NCBI GenBank assembly: GCA_020062745.1
Contig: JAGUVT010000030.1
Span: forward strand, 1-57,713
DNA: 57,713 nucleotides
Direction: 5' to 3'
From: Deltaproteobacteria bacterium
Lineage (GTDB): Bacteria; Bacillota; Desulfotomaculia; Desulfotomaculales; JAGUVT01
A program made the position numbers and the translations under genes. The notes below the pieces were generated by a model that saw only the letters and a list, made by a program, of their open reading frames with translations, was not told where the DNA came from and made no database searches. Below, in pieces: positions 25,285 through 37,422 of the stretch. Every line of letters begins with the position of its first letter. Positions within the stretch are counted from its first letter, which is position 1.

Positions 25285-26036
25285 CCGCTCTGCACCTTCC
25301 GGGCGGTAAAATACCAACTGCTGACCAGCCAGGAAGGCAATTTATCCGCCATTCCTGCGTTCCAGCGGATAAACCGCTCCGGCTTAAACAAAAGTTCCGA
25401 GTAGGGCGCACCGATAAACGCCCCGTTGGAAACATCATCCAACACATAGCCGGCCTGAAGCATCAACTTTTTAAAAGATCGCAAGGTAAAAAAATGCCGG
25501 TGCCCTGACTCATGGTTGTAAGGCGCCCGCACGTGCGCTTTTTCAATTGCTTTCATCCTGGAAACCAGGCCCAGGAATCCCTCCAGCCCCGACCAGCGGC
25601 CGATAAATTTCTCGATTTCAAAAGGACCGTACCCGTTCGGCAGCGAACCGGTGATCACACCCCCGGCGCGGTGAACCCCGCTTAATCTGGCCAGGGTAAA
25701 AACCGGGTCGTCCAGGTGCTCGAGAATATCGGCGCAGATAATGAGATCAAAAGTCCGGCCCAACTCTTCTACCACGTCTTCGCTTCCGCAGATGAAGTCA
25801 GCCGACGGGTAGATGTTGTTGGCCGCGGCGTATTCTATAGAAGGCCGGTGCAGGTCCACCCCCACCAATCGCACCCCCAGGGCCGCCACCGGGTAGGAAA
25901 CGGCCATGCCGTTGCCGCAGCCGAAGTCCAACACCGTCACCTGATCGAGTTTCTTGCCAGCGCTTTTTGCATATTCCGCGACAGCCCGCAGAATATACCA
26001 CAGCTTTTTCTTATGACCGTAAATGTTTTCCTTCAA
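25281..26036 (-). CDS. Class I SAM-dependent methyltransferase
   Basis: A 251-residue methyltransferase with motif I VTVLDFGCGNGMAVSY, the acidic contact in VGVDLHRPS and CADILEHLDDP. TTG at 26036 overlaps the stop of the preceding gene as TTGA; a GTG at 26051 is the alternative. It overlaps the following GT4 gene as ATGA, so it is locked into the operon. Its role is likely O-methylation in glycan synthesis; the position of methylation is unknown. Confidence 0.84.
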   Translation of the reverse strand: MKENIYGHKKKLWYILRAVAEYAKSAGKKLDQVTVLDFGCGNGMAVSYPVAALGVRLVGVDLHRPSIEYAAANNIYPSADFICGSEDVVEELGRTFDLIICADILEHLDDPVFTLARLSGVHRAGGVITGSLPNGYGPFEIEKFIGRWSGLEGFLGLVSRMKAIEKAHVRAPYNHESGHRHFFTLRSFKKLMLQAGYVLDDVSNGAFIGAPYSELLFKPERFIRWNAGMADKLPSWLVSSWYFTARKVQSG

Positions 26037-26764
26037 CGCTGCGCCAGCCACCCCATCCGTTCGCCAAAGTAAACAAAAAACCTTTCCAGCACTCTGTCTA
26101 TTGGAACAAATGGTACCAGACCATACGTTCTCCGGTAGTCGGATGAAAACTTAATTACTTTTAATCCTGCTTCAACCATTTCCCGCCGCAACTCCAGAGG
26201 AGAATAGTTGTAGCAATAGCCAAAATCCGTCCGGCCTTCCCGCATAGCCCTGAGCGACCACAGATGCCAGGCCGGGTTCCACCTGTTAGGCACGGTTACG
26301 ATTACATAGCCGCCTTTTTTGACCACTCTCGCCATTTCTCTGATGGATTTTTTCCTTTTTTGTTGATCAGGAATGTGTTCTATGGCAGAAAATGAAACAA
26401 CAATGTCAAACATTCCATCCGCAAACGGCAACCCGGTCGCGTCGCCGGGAATAAACTTTAACTTCGCAAAAAGATCGGGGTGGAGCCTCCTTCCGGCGAC
26501 AGCTTCAGCAGCTCTTAAAATTTTCTCGTTATTATCAAGGGCAAACCAGCAGCCGGACTTCTCAATAAACTGCAGTTCATCAATAGGCTCGGCACAGCCG
26601 ATATTCAAAATGCTTTTCGATTCCAGGTCCACCCCTGCCAGCAGAAACCAGTCGGACAGCGCTTTGGATGCCAGATAGACAGGATCAAAACGGTAGCCAT
26701 CCGTAAAAATCCGGTCCGCGTGTTTATCCCAAACCCGGTGGATTGCAGACAAATTCAACCTCAT
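26033..26764 (-). CDS. Class I SAM-dependent methyltransferase
   Basis: A 243-residue methyltransferase. Motif I is unusual, SILNIGCAEPIDE, with Asn and Ala-Glu in place of the more common Asp and Gly-x-Gly, but FALDNN and VVSFSAIEHIPDQQ are normal, so it should still bind SAM. The C-terminus ends in an amphipathic helix. It overlaps the end of the flippase gene by 41 bp. It is one of three methyltransferase genes in a row around the flippase, which suggests successive methylations of one repeat unit. Confidence 0.82.
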   Translation of the reverse strand: MRLNLSAIHRVWDKHADRIFTDGYRFDPVYLASKALSDWFLLAGVDLESKSILNIGCAEPIDELQFIEKSGCWFALDNNEKILRAAEAVAGRRLHPDLFAKLKFIPGDATGLPFADGMFDIVVSFSAIEHIPDQQKRKKSIREMARVVKKGGYVIVTVPNRWNPAWHLWSLRAMREGRTDFGYCYNYSPLELRREMVEAGLKVIKFSSDYRRTYGLVPFVPIDRVLERFFVYFGERMGWLAQR

Positions 26765-28031
26765 TTATTTTTCTCCTCAAGTAAACTCTTAAATAAACCA
26801 GCGACATAATTAAGACCACAAAGTAGGCAACAGAAGAAGTAAAGGCAGCCCCTTTAATTCCGTAAACCGGTATGAAATAGAGGTTTAAGGATATATTTAA
26901 AATCAACGCCAGCAGGGGAGATATCACCATAACCGGCGGCATTCCCCTGCCGGCAAAGTAATTCATGAAAATCGTATTCACACTCAACCCGAAAACACCC
27001 GGCAGAAGCCACCACAAAGCAGCCACCGCTTCTTCAAAGGCACCGCCATAAAAAAAGGTAACAAACGGTCCGGCCAGCAAGGCCGCCGCCAGGCAGGCAA
27101 CCAGCATGACGCCGGCAGTCACCCGCGCCACGCCGGCAGTAAACTCCCAGCTTCTTCCTCCTCTCATTCCCGAAACCCTCGGAAAAAGAATCATTCCGGC
27201 CACACCGGGCAACATGCAAAGAACATCGCCAATCAAGGCAGTTATCGAATAAACCCCCGCTTCCCCGGCACCCAGGAAGCAATTCACCATCAACAGGTCG
27301 AACCGGAGCAAAAGAAAGGCAAAAATGCAGGCCAGGTAGATTTTTAATCCGTAAACGAGCATCTTTTTAAACAACACCGCATCAAAAACCGGCCTTCCGC
27401 CGGGATGCAATTTTTTCATAACAGCCAGGCTAAAAACCATACTGGACAATACTGTCGCAATTATTACCGAACCGATCCCCTGCTTGCAAAACACCAGCAG
27501 CAACGTTATCGCCATAAACGGCGCCAGCCTGCCCAGCAACTCAAAAAAATTGTAAGCCTTTATCTCCTGCATGCCGAGCAGGACATTCTGCCCAAGCATG
27601 AAAAGGAGGTTGAAAGGGACAGACAAAAGAGAAAGCAGCAGCAGGCCGGTAGAGATACCGGCCGCCAGGTTTGGGTGAAAGTGTAAAACAACCATCAGAA
27701 TGAGACCGGCCAGCAGGCCGCCCGCAAGACTGAACCAGATGGTGTTTCCCATTATGCCCGGCAGCAGGCCCCTTTCCCTGGCAATAAAGTAAGTGTTCGC
27801 CGTATGCAAGCCGAAACTGCCGAATTGCCCCCCCATGGCCGCTATGGTTATCAGCACCGTATAAGTACCCAGTCCGTCCGCACCCAGATACCGGGCCATA
27901 ATTATGCTCAAGGCAAAACCGGCAATGAGAATAACTGTTCTGGTTGCAAATGTCATGGAAACCTGGAAGGCAAAACCGTTATTCTCAACAAACCACTTTC
28001 TAAACAACGGCTTAGTTGTTATTGCACTCAC
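26724..28031 (-). CDS. Wzx-type polysaccharide flippase
   Basis: A 435-residue MATE/MOP-superfamily membrane protein with about twelve to fourteen hydrophobic segments (Polysacc_synt family). RTVILIAGFALSIIMARYLG at the first helix and the LGADGLGTYTVLITI segment are typical. It would flip the lipid-linked oligosaccharide from the inner to the outer face of the membrane. GTG at 28031 with GGAG 7 bases upstream is preferred to TTG at 28046. It overlaps methyltransferase genes at both ends, showing it is an integral part of block B. Confidence 0.87.
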   Translation of the reverse strand: MSAITTKPLFRKWFVENNGFAFQVSMTFATRTVILIAGFALSIIMARYLGADGLGTYTVLITIAAMGGQFGSFGLHTANTYFIARERGLLPGIMGNTIWFSLAGGLLAGLILMVVLHFHPNLAAGISTGLLLLSLLSVPFNLLFMLGQNVLLGMQEIKAYNFFELLGRLAPFMAITLLLVFCKQGIGSVIIATVLSSMVFSLAVMKKLHPGGRPVFDAVLFKKMLVYGLKIYLACIFAFLLLRFDLLMVNCFLGAGEAGVYSITALIGDVLCMLPGVAGMILFPRVSGMRGGRSWEFTAGVARVTAGVMLVACLAAALLAGPFVTFFYGGAFEEAVAALWWLLPGVFGLSVNTIFMNYFAGRGMPPVMVISPLLALILNISLNLYFIPVYGIKGAAFTSSVAYFVVLIMSLVYLRVYLRRKINEVEFVCNPPGLG

Positions 28032-28821
28032 CTTTTTTCTCCGCAAAACAAAATATATACCACCCCAGGAAACCAGGGAGAAAAAAGGGGGGAAGCCTCC
28101 CCAGGAAAGGAAGCTGGGTATTTTGCCAGTGATACCTGCGGGTGCGCAGGCGGGAAAAACCTCTTAAAAGATGCCTGCATTCGGCCGCTGAGTACACCCG
28201 TACCAGCGGTTTTGCGCCGCTCCTGGAAAATTCCACGCCGGTGGAAAGAAGCTCGCCCACATTCATCCGGAACAGCTTTCCCTTTATCAGACCCTCGTAA
28301 AAAAGCAAGTTCACCCGGAAGTGCCAGGAATTTTTATGATAGAGCCCGATCACCGCCGTACCTCCCGGTTTTAGCACACTGTAAATCTCTGCCACGGCCT
28401 TTTCAATATGCGGAGTGTGATGCAGGACCCCAAAGCTGTAAACCAGGTCATATGACTCTGGCGGAAAACTCAGCAGTTCTGCATCCATTTCCATAATTCT
28501 GGCGGAATAGCCGTAGATGTCAAACAGGCACCGGGCCAGCGTAATGTGCTTCGGCACAAGGTCAATGCCGGTCACTTCAGCGCCGTTTAGCGCCAGGGTG
28601 AGGAGATCGTTCCCCATCCCGCACCCAATTTCCAACACCTTTTTCCCCCTGACATCCAGGTCCTCAAGCAATTTCTTCAGCCAGGGCGCATAAACTTCAT
28701 AACGGTACCGGCGCGCGGCGGCAAAAAACTCCGCCGAACCTTCCGGGTAATTGCCGGCGTGAACAGCTCCGCACGGATCGTGGCTCCATTGCTTTACGGC
28801 TTCCAGTTTTTCCTTCTCCAT
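28012..28821 (-). CDS. Class I SAM-dependent methyltransferase
   Basis: A 269-residue methyltransferase with motif I KVLEIGCGMGNDLL, VTGIDLVPKH and VYSFGVLHHTPH. ATG at 28821 shares its A with the TGA stop of the asparagine-synthase-like gene, so the pair is coupled. The C-terminus is hydrophobic (FFLPGFLGWYIFCF) and may contact the membrane. The small-molecule-type motif I and location point to sugar methylation. Substrate unknown. Confidence 0.85.
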   Translation of the reverse strand: MEKEKLEAVKQWSHDPCGAVHAGNYPEGSAEFFAAARRYRYEVYAPWLKKLLEDLDVRGKKVLEIGCGMGNDLLTLALNGAEVTGIDLVPKHITLARCLFDIYGYSARIMEMDAELLSFPPESYDLVYSFGVLHHTPHIEKAVAEIYSVLKPGGTAVIGLYHKNSWHFRVNLLFYEGLIKGKLFRMNVGELLSTGVEFSRSGAKPLVRVYSAAECRHLLRGFSRLRTRRYHWQNTQLPFLGRLPPFFLPGFLGWYIFCFAEKKGECNNN

Positions 28822-30722
28822 CAATTCTTCCCTTCTATCCACATCTCGTGCCAGAGCACAAAGTTTAAAATGTACCACAGATTCTTCCGCCGCCCGCTTC
28901 CCAGGAGAACGGCCAGAGCCCCCGGGTCAAAGTAATCCGCCCTGTTTCCGAAATCGATAATCTTCTGCCCGGCATAAGCCCCCAGCCGGTCGTAAAACCA
29001 CTCGTAAACCGGCACCCCGAAGCCCTGCTTCTTCCGGTTCAGGATTTCAGGGGGCAGCAACCCCCGCGCCGCTTTTTTCAAAATGTACTTCAGTTTACCG
29101 TCCGCCAGCTTGACAGCAGACGGTATGGACATGGCCAGTTCCACAAACTTATGGTCTAAAAAAGGCACCCGGGCTTCCAGGGAAGCCGCCATGCTCATCT
29201 TATCCACCCGCATCAGTAAAAGTTCGGGCAGGCGCAGATTCAGGTCGAGGTAGCTCATCCAGTGCAGGGGCGACTTCTCCCATGCTTTAGCCTGAAAGCG
29301 CTCCTCTATTTCTTTTAAAGCTTCATAAGAACTGTAACCTTTAAACCTGGCCCGCAGGCGGGACGATAAAAGCCGTTTCTTTCCGGCTTCCGTGAATGCT
29401 TCCGCCCCGCCCCAAAAAAGCGGCTCGCCGCATACTCCCCGCCGCAACAGCTCATAGTAACCGCTTTGCCGCAGGCCGGCCGTCCCGAGCAAAAAGAGAG
29501 CCGACTTTTTAAGCACGGCCGGGAAGGGTAAAATATTCAGCCGGTATAGCTTATGCAAATATTCCCAGTACGGATACCCGCAAAATAATTCGTCGCTGCC
29601 TTCCCCCACCTGGCAGACAATCACCCCGTTATCCCGGGCCAGTCTGGAAACGTAATAAACCGGTACGCACACCGGATCAGCGATGGGTTCGTCCTGGTGG
29701 TAAACCAGTTGCGGCAAAAATTCGATCAGGTCGTCAACGGTCAGGCGCCTTTCGTGATGCCGGCTGCCGGCCAGCGCCGCCGCTGTCCTGGCATACTCAA
29801 ATTCATTGCTGTAACTTTTATAATCAGTGTCATAGCCGATGGAAAAAGTCCGCACGTCCGCCTTTTCACCTTCGGCAAACAGCACCGTGTTCAGGCTGGA
29901 ATCAATGCCGCCGGAAAGGAAAATTCCCACCGGCACGTCGCTTACCTTGCGGTAGCGGACGGCCGTCCTCAGTTCCGCCAGAATCCGCCGGCAAATTTCC
30001 TCCTCCGGAATACCGGCGAGGGGCCGGGTGTGCTCCCAGACATCCCAGTAGCGCCTTACCTCCAGACGTCCCTCTGCATCCATCCTGGCCCAGCAGCCGC
30101 CCGGCAGCTTTTCAATGCCGGCAAAAAGGGTGGCCGGGGCCGGCGTGGTCAGAAAAGACAGGTAGTGATAAAGAGACTCTTCGTTTACCGCTCTCTTCAT
30201 ACCAGGGAAAGCCAGGATGGCTTTGATTTCCGAGGCAAAAACAAGCCGCCCGTTATGCCTGGCATAGTAAAGCGGCTTGACGCCGATGCGGTCCCGGATC
30301 AGCCACAATTCCTTCCTGCGACCGTCCCATATGCCGATGGCGAACATCCCCCGGAATTTTTCCAGGCAGTCGATACCCCATTCTTCAAAAGCGTGAATAA
30401 TTACTTCGGTATCGCTGTGGTGGGTTTTAAAGCGGTGACCTCTTTTTTCCAGTTCCGGCCTGAGTTCCATGTGGTTATAGATCTCCCCGTTAAAAACCAC
30501 CCGCACCGTCCCGTCTTCATTGGCCATGGGCTGGCCGGCGGACTCCGAAAGGTCGATAATGGACAGCCGCCGGTGGGCCAGCGCCGCCATACCGTCTTCC
30601 GACACCCACAAACCGGCCCCGTCCGGGCCGCGGTGCGTCATGGTATCCCGCATCCGGACGATAACTTTTTCCGCAATAAACTCCCGGCCGGCATAATTAT
30701 ACACACCCGCTATCCCGCACAC
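28821..30722 (-). CDS. asnB: Asparagine synthase-like glutamine-dependent amidotransferase
   Basis: A 633-residue AsnB-type enzyme. The N-terminal glutaminase begins with GTG and then the catalytic Cys (MCGIAGVYN), with RGPDG and FNGEIYN segments; the synthase half holds the ATP-pyrophosphatase loop FLSGGIDSS. Both halves look intact, so it can use glutamine as nitrogen donor. In glycan clusters AsnB homologues such as WbpS form uronamides by amidating the carboxyl of a uronic acid; two sugar-uronate dehydrogenases in this window make that attractive. Plain asparagine synthesis cannot be excluded. It overlaps the upstream GT4 gene by 13 bp. Confidence 0.85.
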   Translation of the reverse strand: MCGIAGVYNYAGREFIAEKVIVRMRDTMTHRGPDGAGLWVSEDGMAALAHRRLSIIDLSESAGQPMANEDGTVRVVFNGEIYNHMELRPELEKRGHRFKTHHSDTEVIIHAFEEWGIDCLEKFRGMFAIGIWDGRRKELWLIRDRIGVKPLYYARHNGRLVFASEIKAILAFPGMKRAVNEESLYHYLSFLTTPAPATLFAGIEKLPGGCWARMDAEGRLEVRRYWDVWEHTRPLAGIPEEEICRRILAELRTAVRYRKVSDVPVGIFLSGGIDSSLNTVLFAEGEKADVRTFSIGYDTDYKSYSNEFEYARTAAALAGSRHHERRLTVDDLIEFLPQLVYHQDEPIADPVCVPVYYVSRLARDNGVIVCQVGEGSDELFCGYPYWEYLHKLYRLNILPFPAVLKKSALFLLGTAGLRQSGYYELLRRGVCGEPLFWGGAEAFTEAGKKRLLSSRLRARFKGYSSYEALKEIEERFQAKAWEKSPLHWMSYLDLNLRLPELLLMRVDKMSMAASLEARVPFLDHKFVELAMSIPSAVKLADGKLKYILKKAARGLLPPEILNRKKQGFGVPVYEWFYDRLGAYAGQKIIDFGNRADYFDPGALAVLLGSGRRKNLWYILNFVLWHEMWIEGKN

Positions 30723-32026
30723 GGCTTAGAACCCCCATTGCACACCATGTTCAGCACTTCCGCCATTTGCCGGGCGGTCCGCCTGCGGCTGTAGAGCAGG
30801 CCGGCTTGCAAAAAATCACTGTGGGCGGGAGTAAAAGTCCCGGCCATAATGATTCGCAAAGCCCGCTTGACGGCCTCCTTGTCACCGGGAGGCGCCACTA
30901 TGCCCAGGCGGTGTTCCTCCACCAGCCGGCTGACCGCCCCCGCCGCCGGCACAAGGGCCAGCACCGGTTTTTGGGCGCCGACGTATTCATAGACCTTGCC
31001 CGGAACGTGATTCTCATCCGCGCGCCTGGCCTCGGCAGACAACGTGGCCAGGCCCCAATCCGACCGGCATATGTACTGCACGGCCTGCGCATGGGGCAAG
31101 AAACCGGTGTACTGGAAAACGTGTTCCAGCCTTTTTTGCCTGATCATTTGCCGGTAGCCGGGATCCATCACGCCCACCACGACAATCTTGAGGCCACGCA
31201 GATTCCCTTCTTCCCGCAGTTCGGCCAGGGCTTCCAGCAAAGCCGCGCTGCACCTGGTTTTATTCATGCTGCCGGCATAAGTGATCACCTTCTCCCCCTC
31301 CCGCCGCCAACCATCCTCCCGGCAGACGAAGTCCGCCGGATCAAAGCCGTTGGGCACAACACTGACCCTGTGCGCCGGAAGATTTAACTTTTGCCGGATG
31401 CTGTCTTTCATCTGCCCGGTAACCACAACGATATGGTCGACTTTATGCGCCAGCCGCCTTTCCAGCATCCGGTGCAAGGGAAGGTATGGTCCGAATATGT
31501 CGTGGCCGCGCCCCCACATGTCCCGGAATTCCATCACCCACTTAACTTCCGGAAAGGCGCATTTCACGGCCAGGCCGGCAAGGTGCACGGATTCCGGCGG
31601 CGAAGAGGTGAAGACAACGGCGGGAAGTTTTTCTGTTGAAATTTTACGGAAATGATTAAAAGCGACGGGCATCCATAAAACATGCTCATCCGGAAACATG
31701 AACAGGCCTTTCAAAAAAGATTTCAGCTTTACGAGAATGTTCAAAAGGTTCATGTTTTTTTGAGCCGGCCCGAAATAACCAAGTGAGCCGGCCGTCCGGT
31801 GCCACAGGAACTCAAGAAATGAGGAGCCTACCCGGTGCACGGCCACTTCCGGCGGAATGCCGGACAAGAGGGAGGAATCCAACGAACCGGCAGGGGATAT
31901 GCGGGGGGTACAGACCACCGGCTGCCAGCCTGCTTCCGGCAGGTATTTTACCAGCTTGGCGGCGCGGATCACTCCCCCTCCGCCGGCCGGAGGAAAGGCA
32001 TGAAGAAACATCAGGACCCTACTCAT
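30710..32026 (-). CDS. GT4-family glycosyltransferase
   Basis: A 438-residue GT-B glycosyltransferase beginning VLMFLHAFPPAGGGGVIRAA, with the glycine-rich loop of the group that includes WbuB-like and TuaC-like enzymes. The donor domain shows VVPNGFDPADF, ITYAGSMNKTRCSAALLEAL and the HVPGKVYEYVGAQKPVLAL segment, where a Lys-x-x-Glu replaces the classical two-Glu motif. ATG at 32026 overlaps the stop of the upstream membrane protein gene by 8 bp, which fixes the start. It is a candidate to use an activated sugar made in this cluster, but no donor can be assigned. Confidence 0.86.
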   Translation of the reverse strand: MSRVLMFLHAFPPAGGGGVIRAAKLVKYLPEAGWQPVVCTPRISPAGSLDSSLLSGIPPEVAVHRVGSSFLEFLWHRTAGSLGYFGPAQKNMNLLNILVKLKSFLKGLFMFPDEHVLWMPVAFNHFRKISTEKLPAVVFTSSPPESVHLAGLAVKCAFPEVKWVMEFRDMWGRGHDIFGPYLPLHRMLERRLAHKVDHIVVVTGQMKDSIRQKLNLPAHRVSVVPNGFDPADFVCREDGWRREGEKVITYAGSMNKTRCSAALLEALAELREEGNLRGLKIVVVGVMDPGYRQMIRQKRLEHVFQYTGFLPHAQAVQYICRSDWGLATLSAEARRADENHVPGKVYEYVGAQKPVLALVPAAGAVSRLVEEHRLGIVAPPGDKEAVKRALRIIMAGTFTPAHSDFLQAGLLYSRRRTARQMAEVLNMVCNGGSKPCAG

Positions 32027-33659
32027 ACTGCAAAGCCACCCCCGGGTTCGGCCAGAATCGATGCAACTGATAATCCCCGTTGGAATAGACAACACTGCTC
32101 TTTTGACGGCCGATGGTTTCTTTAAACGAATGCAGGCTGTCTTCGCCGTAGTAAAACAAGATCAGGTTGCGGTTGCGGCTGGAGTCGGCCGCGAAGTCAA
32201 ACTTCCGACCGGGTTTTAAAAAGGACGACCCGTCCAGAATAACCGGCTGGTATAGCGTGCCGGCCAGGGAGCTGGGACTGGGCGCGCTGGTTCTGCCAAT
32301 TAAAACCGTCCGGTCCGGCGGTATCTCCCGACATACAAAACCGGCGGCGGAAAACTCCCCGGCAGGCACGTTGTAGATGTACTCGGCAGAGTAGCGTTCA
32401 ATGTAGTTAAACGGCAGGAGCAAAACCAGGAAAATAAAGGCCAGCCTGTTCACCCGCCGCTTGATAAAGCTCTCCCGGGTCAAAAACCAGGCCAGAAAAG
32501 GAACGGCAAACAGGTAGGCCCGGCCGATGTTCCAGAGGCCGCTCAATACGGGGTAAACACTCACACTCATGCACAAGAGCGGGAACAGCCTTTCCAGCTT
32601 TACCGGAAACCAGAATTCCCAGCGCAGAAGCAAGACGCCCAGCCAGACCAGAACCAGGCTATAGAAAACGTAGATCAGGCGCACCACGTGATGGTGGTAA
32701 GCGGAATAGGATTTGAGCACAGTAAACCCGATGGCCGGCTCCCGCATGAAGAACTGCAGGCTCTTCACGGCATCGACAAAAACCCAGTCGGAAGAATAAA
32801 GCAGCCAGCCGGTGAAAAATACGCCGAACACCAGAACCAGGGCGTACCGGCCCGCAATTTCGCCGCCGGCCACCGGTCCTTTAACAAAACGGTTTAACAG
32901 ATATAAAAAGACCGCAATGAAAAGCGCCAGGAAAGAAGACAGGGGATGCACGACAACCATACCCGCATAAAGGACAAACAAGAGAAGGCGCCTGGTTACG
33001 GGATGTATTTCCGGTTTTAGATAAACACCGAAAAAGAAAAGGAATAAAACGATCCCCATATGCTGCGGGCAGGGGTCGAGCTGCTCCTGGACCCAAAACA
33101 GGGCGGTGGCCAGCAGGACGGCAAAAAGGGCCTGTTTCCTGCTTTTTAACAGGCAGAGAAACATAAATCCCAGCCCGGCGCTTCTGCCCAGGTGCAAAAG
33201 CGGAGAGGCCAGCCTCTCCAGTTCGGGCAGGGTAATACCGCCGGCGATCTCTTTAATAAAAGCCAGGAAAAAAGTGAAACCGGGAAACGAACTGTAACAA
33301 AACCCGGCAAAGTTCCCCTCAGTCAGGTAAAGCATGCCGGTTACCACGTGATCGATGGCGTCCTTTCCCCTGGCGTTGACCTGAACCAGTTCGGGCGCCA
33401 CAAACAGGTATAATGTCCACTGAAAGAGCAGCAGGAAGTGGACGGCTTTCGTCTGCGGGGAGAAATACCAGGCCGCTGTGGCCGGGATCAGGAGGGCAAA
33501 GCCGGCCCAGAAGGCAGGCGGCATCTCCTTTATCATCGGCATGTAGCTTAAATCCACCCGGTCCACGGCCGTAGTCACCAGCACATAAAACCAGATTACT
33601 CCCGCAGTAACTGACAAAAATAAAAAATAAGATCGACGGTCTTTGCTAAAATCGCTCAT
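32019..33659 (-). CDS. Polytopic membrane protein, Wzy or GT-C candidate
   Basis: A 546-residue protein with about twelve hydrophobic segments and a roughly 115-residue outer C-terminal domain. I do not recognise a named family. Short outer loops include GKDAIDHVVTGMLYL and YSSFPGFTFFLAF, which resemble the first loops of archaeal and bacterial GT-C-like proteins. It lies inside block B between a methyltransferase and a GT4 gene. As no canonical Wzy polymerase is visible elsewhere, it is one of two candidates for that role (the other is at 18601-20562). The ATG is preceded by only 3 bp from the upstream stop codon. Confidence 0.7.
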   Translation of the reverse strand: MSDFSKDRRSYFLFLSVTAGVIWFYVLVTTAVDRVDLSYMPMIKEMPPAFWAGFALLIPATAAWYFSPQTKAVHFLLLFQWTLYLFVAPELVQVNARGKDAIDHVVTGMLYLTEGNFAGFCYSSFPGFTFFLAFIKEIAGGITLPELERLASPLLHLGRSAGLGFMFLCLLKSRKQALFAVLLATALFWVQEQLDPCPQHMGIVLFLFFFGVYLKPEIHPVTRRLLLFVLYAGMVVVHPLSSFLALFIAVFLYLLNRFVKGPVAGGEIAGRYALVLVFGVFFTGWLLYSSDWVFVDAVKSLQFFMREPAIGFTVLKSYSAYHHHVVRLIYVFYSLVLVWLGVLLLRWEFWFPVKLERLFPLLCMSVSVYPVLSGLWNIGRAYLFAVPFLAWFLTRESFIKRRVNRLAFIFLVLLLPFNYIERYSAEYIYNVPAGEFSAAGFVCREIPPDRTVLIGRTSAPSPSSLAGTLYQPVILDGSSFLKPGRKFDFAADSSRNRNLILFYYGEDSLHSFKETIGRQKSSVVYSNGDYQLHRFWPNPGVALQYE

Positions 33660-33662
33660 GGG

Positions 33663-36417
<2,755 letters not shown>

Positions 36418-36421
<4 letters not shown>

Positions 36422-37422
36422 GGCGTACCCCCTGTAAACTTCTTCTTTGCCGGGTACAAAAGACAGGCGCAGTAACCGAGGCCGGTAAAAAAAGTGGCGG
36501 TCAGGGCAACCAGGAATTTGCGCCCGGCATCCGCCGGCTTTCCCGGAAACTCTTTAAGAAGCGCCAGGGGCATCCGGCAAAAAATATGTTTCAAGTGATC
36601 GTACTCCAGGTCTAAAACCGGCCCGCCGGGAAAATCTTTCTTGTAGGCGCCGGCCAGAAACCGCTTCGTATAGCCGAAATTGAGCGCCCTTTTGACAATG
36701 TTGGAAAACTTGAACTGGCCGGCATAAACTTTGTGGTACACCGGCACCCGGGGATTATAGATGATCCGCCCGGCGACAGCCCGCCGCAGCCGCAGGCAGA
36801 ACTCCACTTCCTCCCCGCTGATAAAAAACCAGCGCCCGGCTTTAAAACATCCCTTCCCCACCGGTCCGATATCGGGCCGGTACAGGCCGGCTTTGAACAA
36901 CGCCTCCCGCCGGTACGAGCAGTTCATCCCGCCCACGTTGCGGATCTCTCTGAGATCATCCCAGTCCCAAACCGTGCAGCCCCACATCCAGTAAAACTCC
37001 CGGGGGAACCAGGACATGGAAGACATCTCCCACAGGGGAACGGCCGGTCCGGTTACGGCCATAACCGAATCATCGGCGTAACTTTTGACCATCTCCTCCG
37101 CCCAGTGCCCGGTTAGCACAACGTCATCGTCGACCAGCGCCACAATCTGCCCGGCGGATCGTTCGATCCCGAGATTGCGCCGTACATTCACCCCGGGCCG
37201 GCCCCTGTTGAGGACGGTGACCAGGTTCATGTTCCGGTTGCGGCCGTACTCCTCCACTTTTCCCATCAATTGCTCCTGGCCCCTGTTGGCCACAAAAACC
37301 ACTTCGATGCGGGGAAATGTCTGCTCCTTTATGCTGTCAAGCAGGTCACGGATATCTTTCCACCGCTCCATGGTGTAGGAAGTAAAAACAATAGAAAGAA
37401 GCGCCTCCGCTAAATCCATCAC
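36418..37422 (-). CDS. GT2 glycosyltransferase (tandem paralogue 2)
   Basis: A 334-residue GT2 enzyme beginning LSIVFTSYTMERWKDIRDLL, with DxD in VALVDDDVVLTGHW, and the segments REIRNVGGMNCSYRRE and GEEVEFCLRLRR. Conservation with the next gene covers the whole length. GTG at 37422 overlaps the stop of the TylF-like gene as GTGA. Donor and acceptor are unknown; being directly upstream of sqdB this pair are the nearest GT2 candidates to use UDP-sulfoquinovose. Confidence 0.88.

Noticed and set aside
29697-30794. Long plus-strand frame (365 codons) opposite asnB
   Set aside because: asnB has complete motifs on the minus strand. The antisense frame is a GC-rich mirror without family resemblance.
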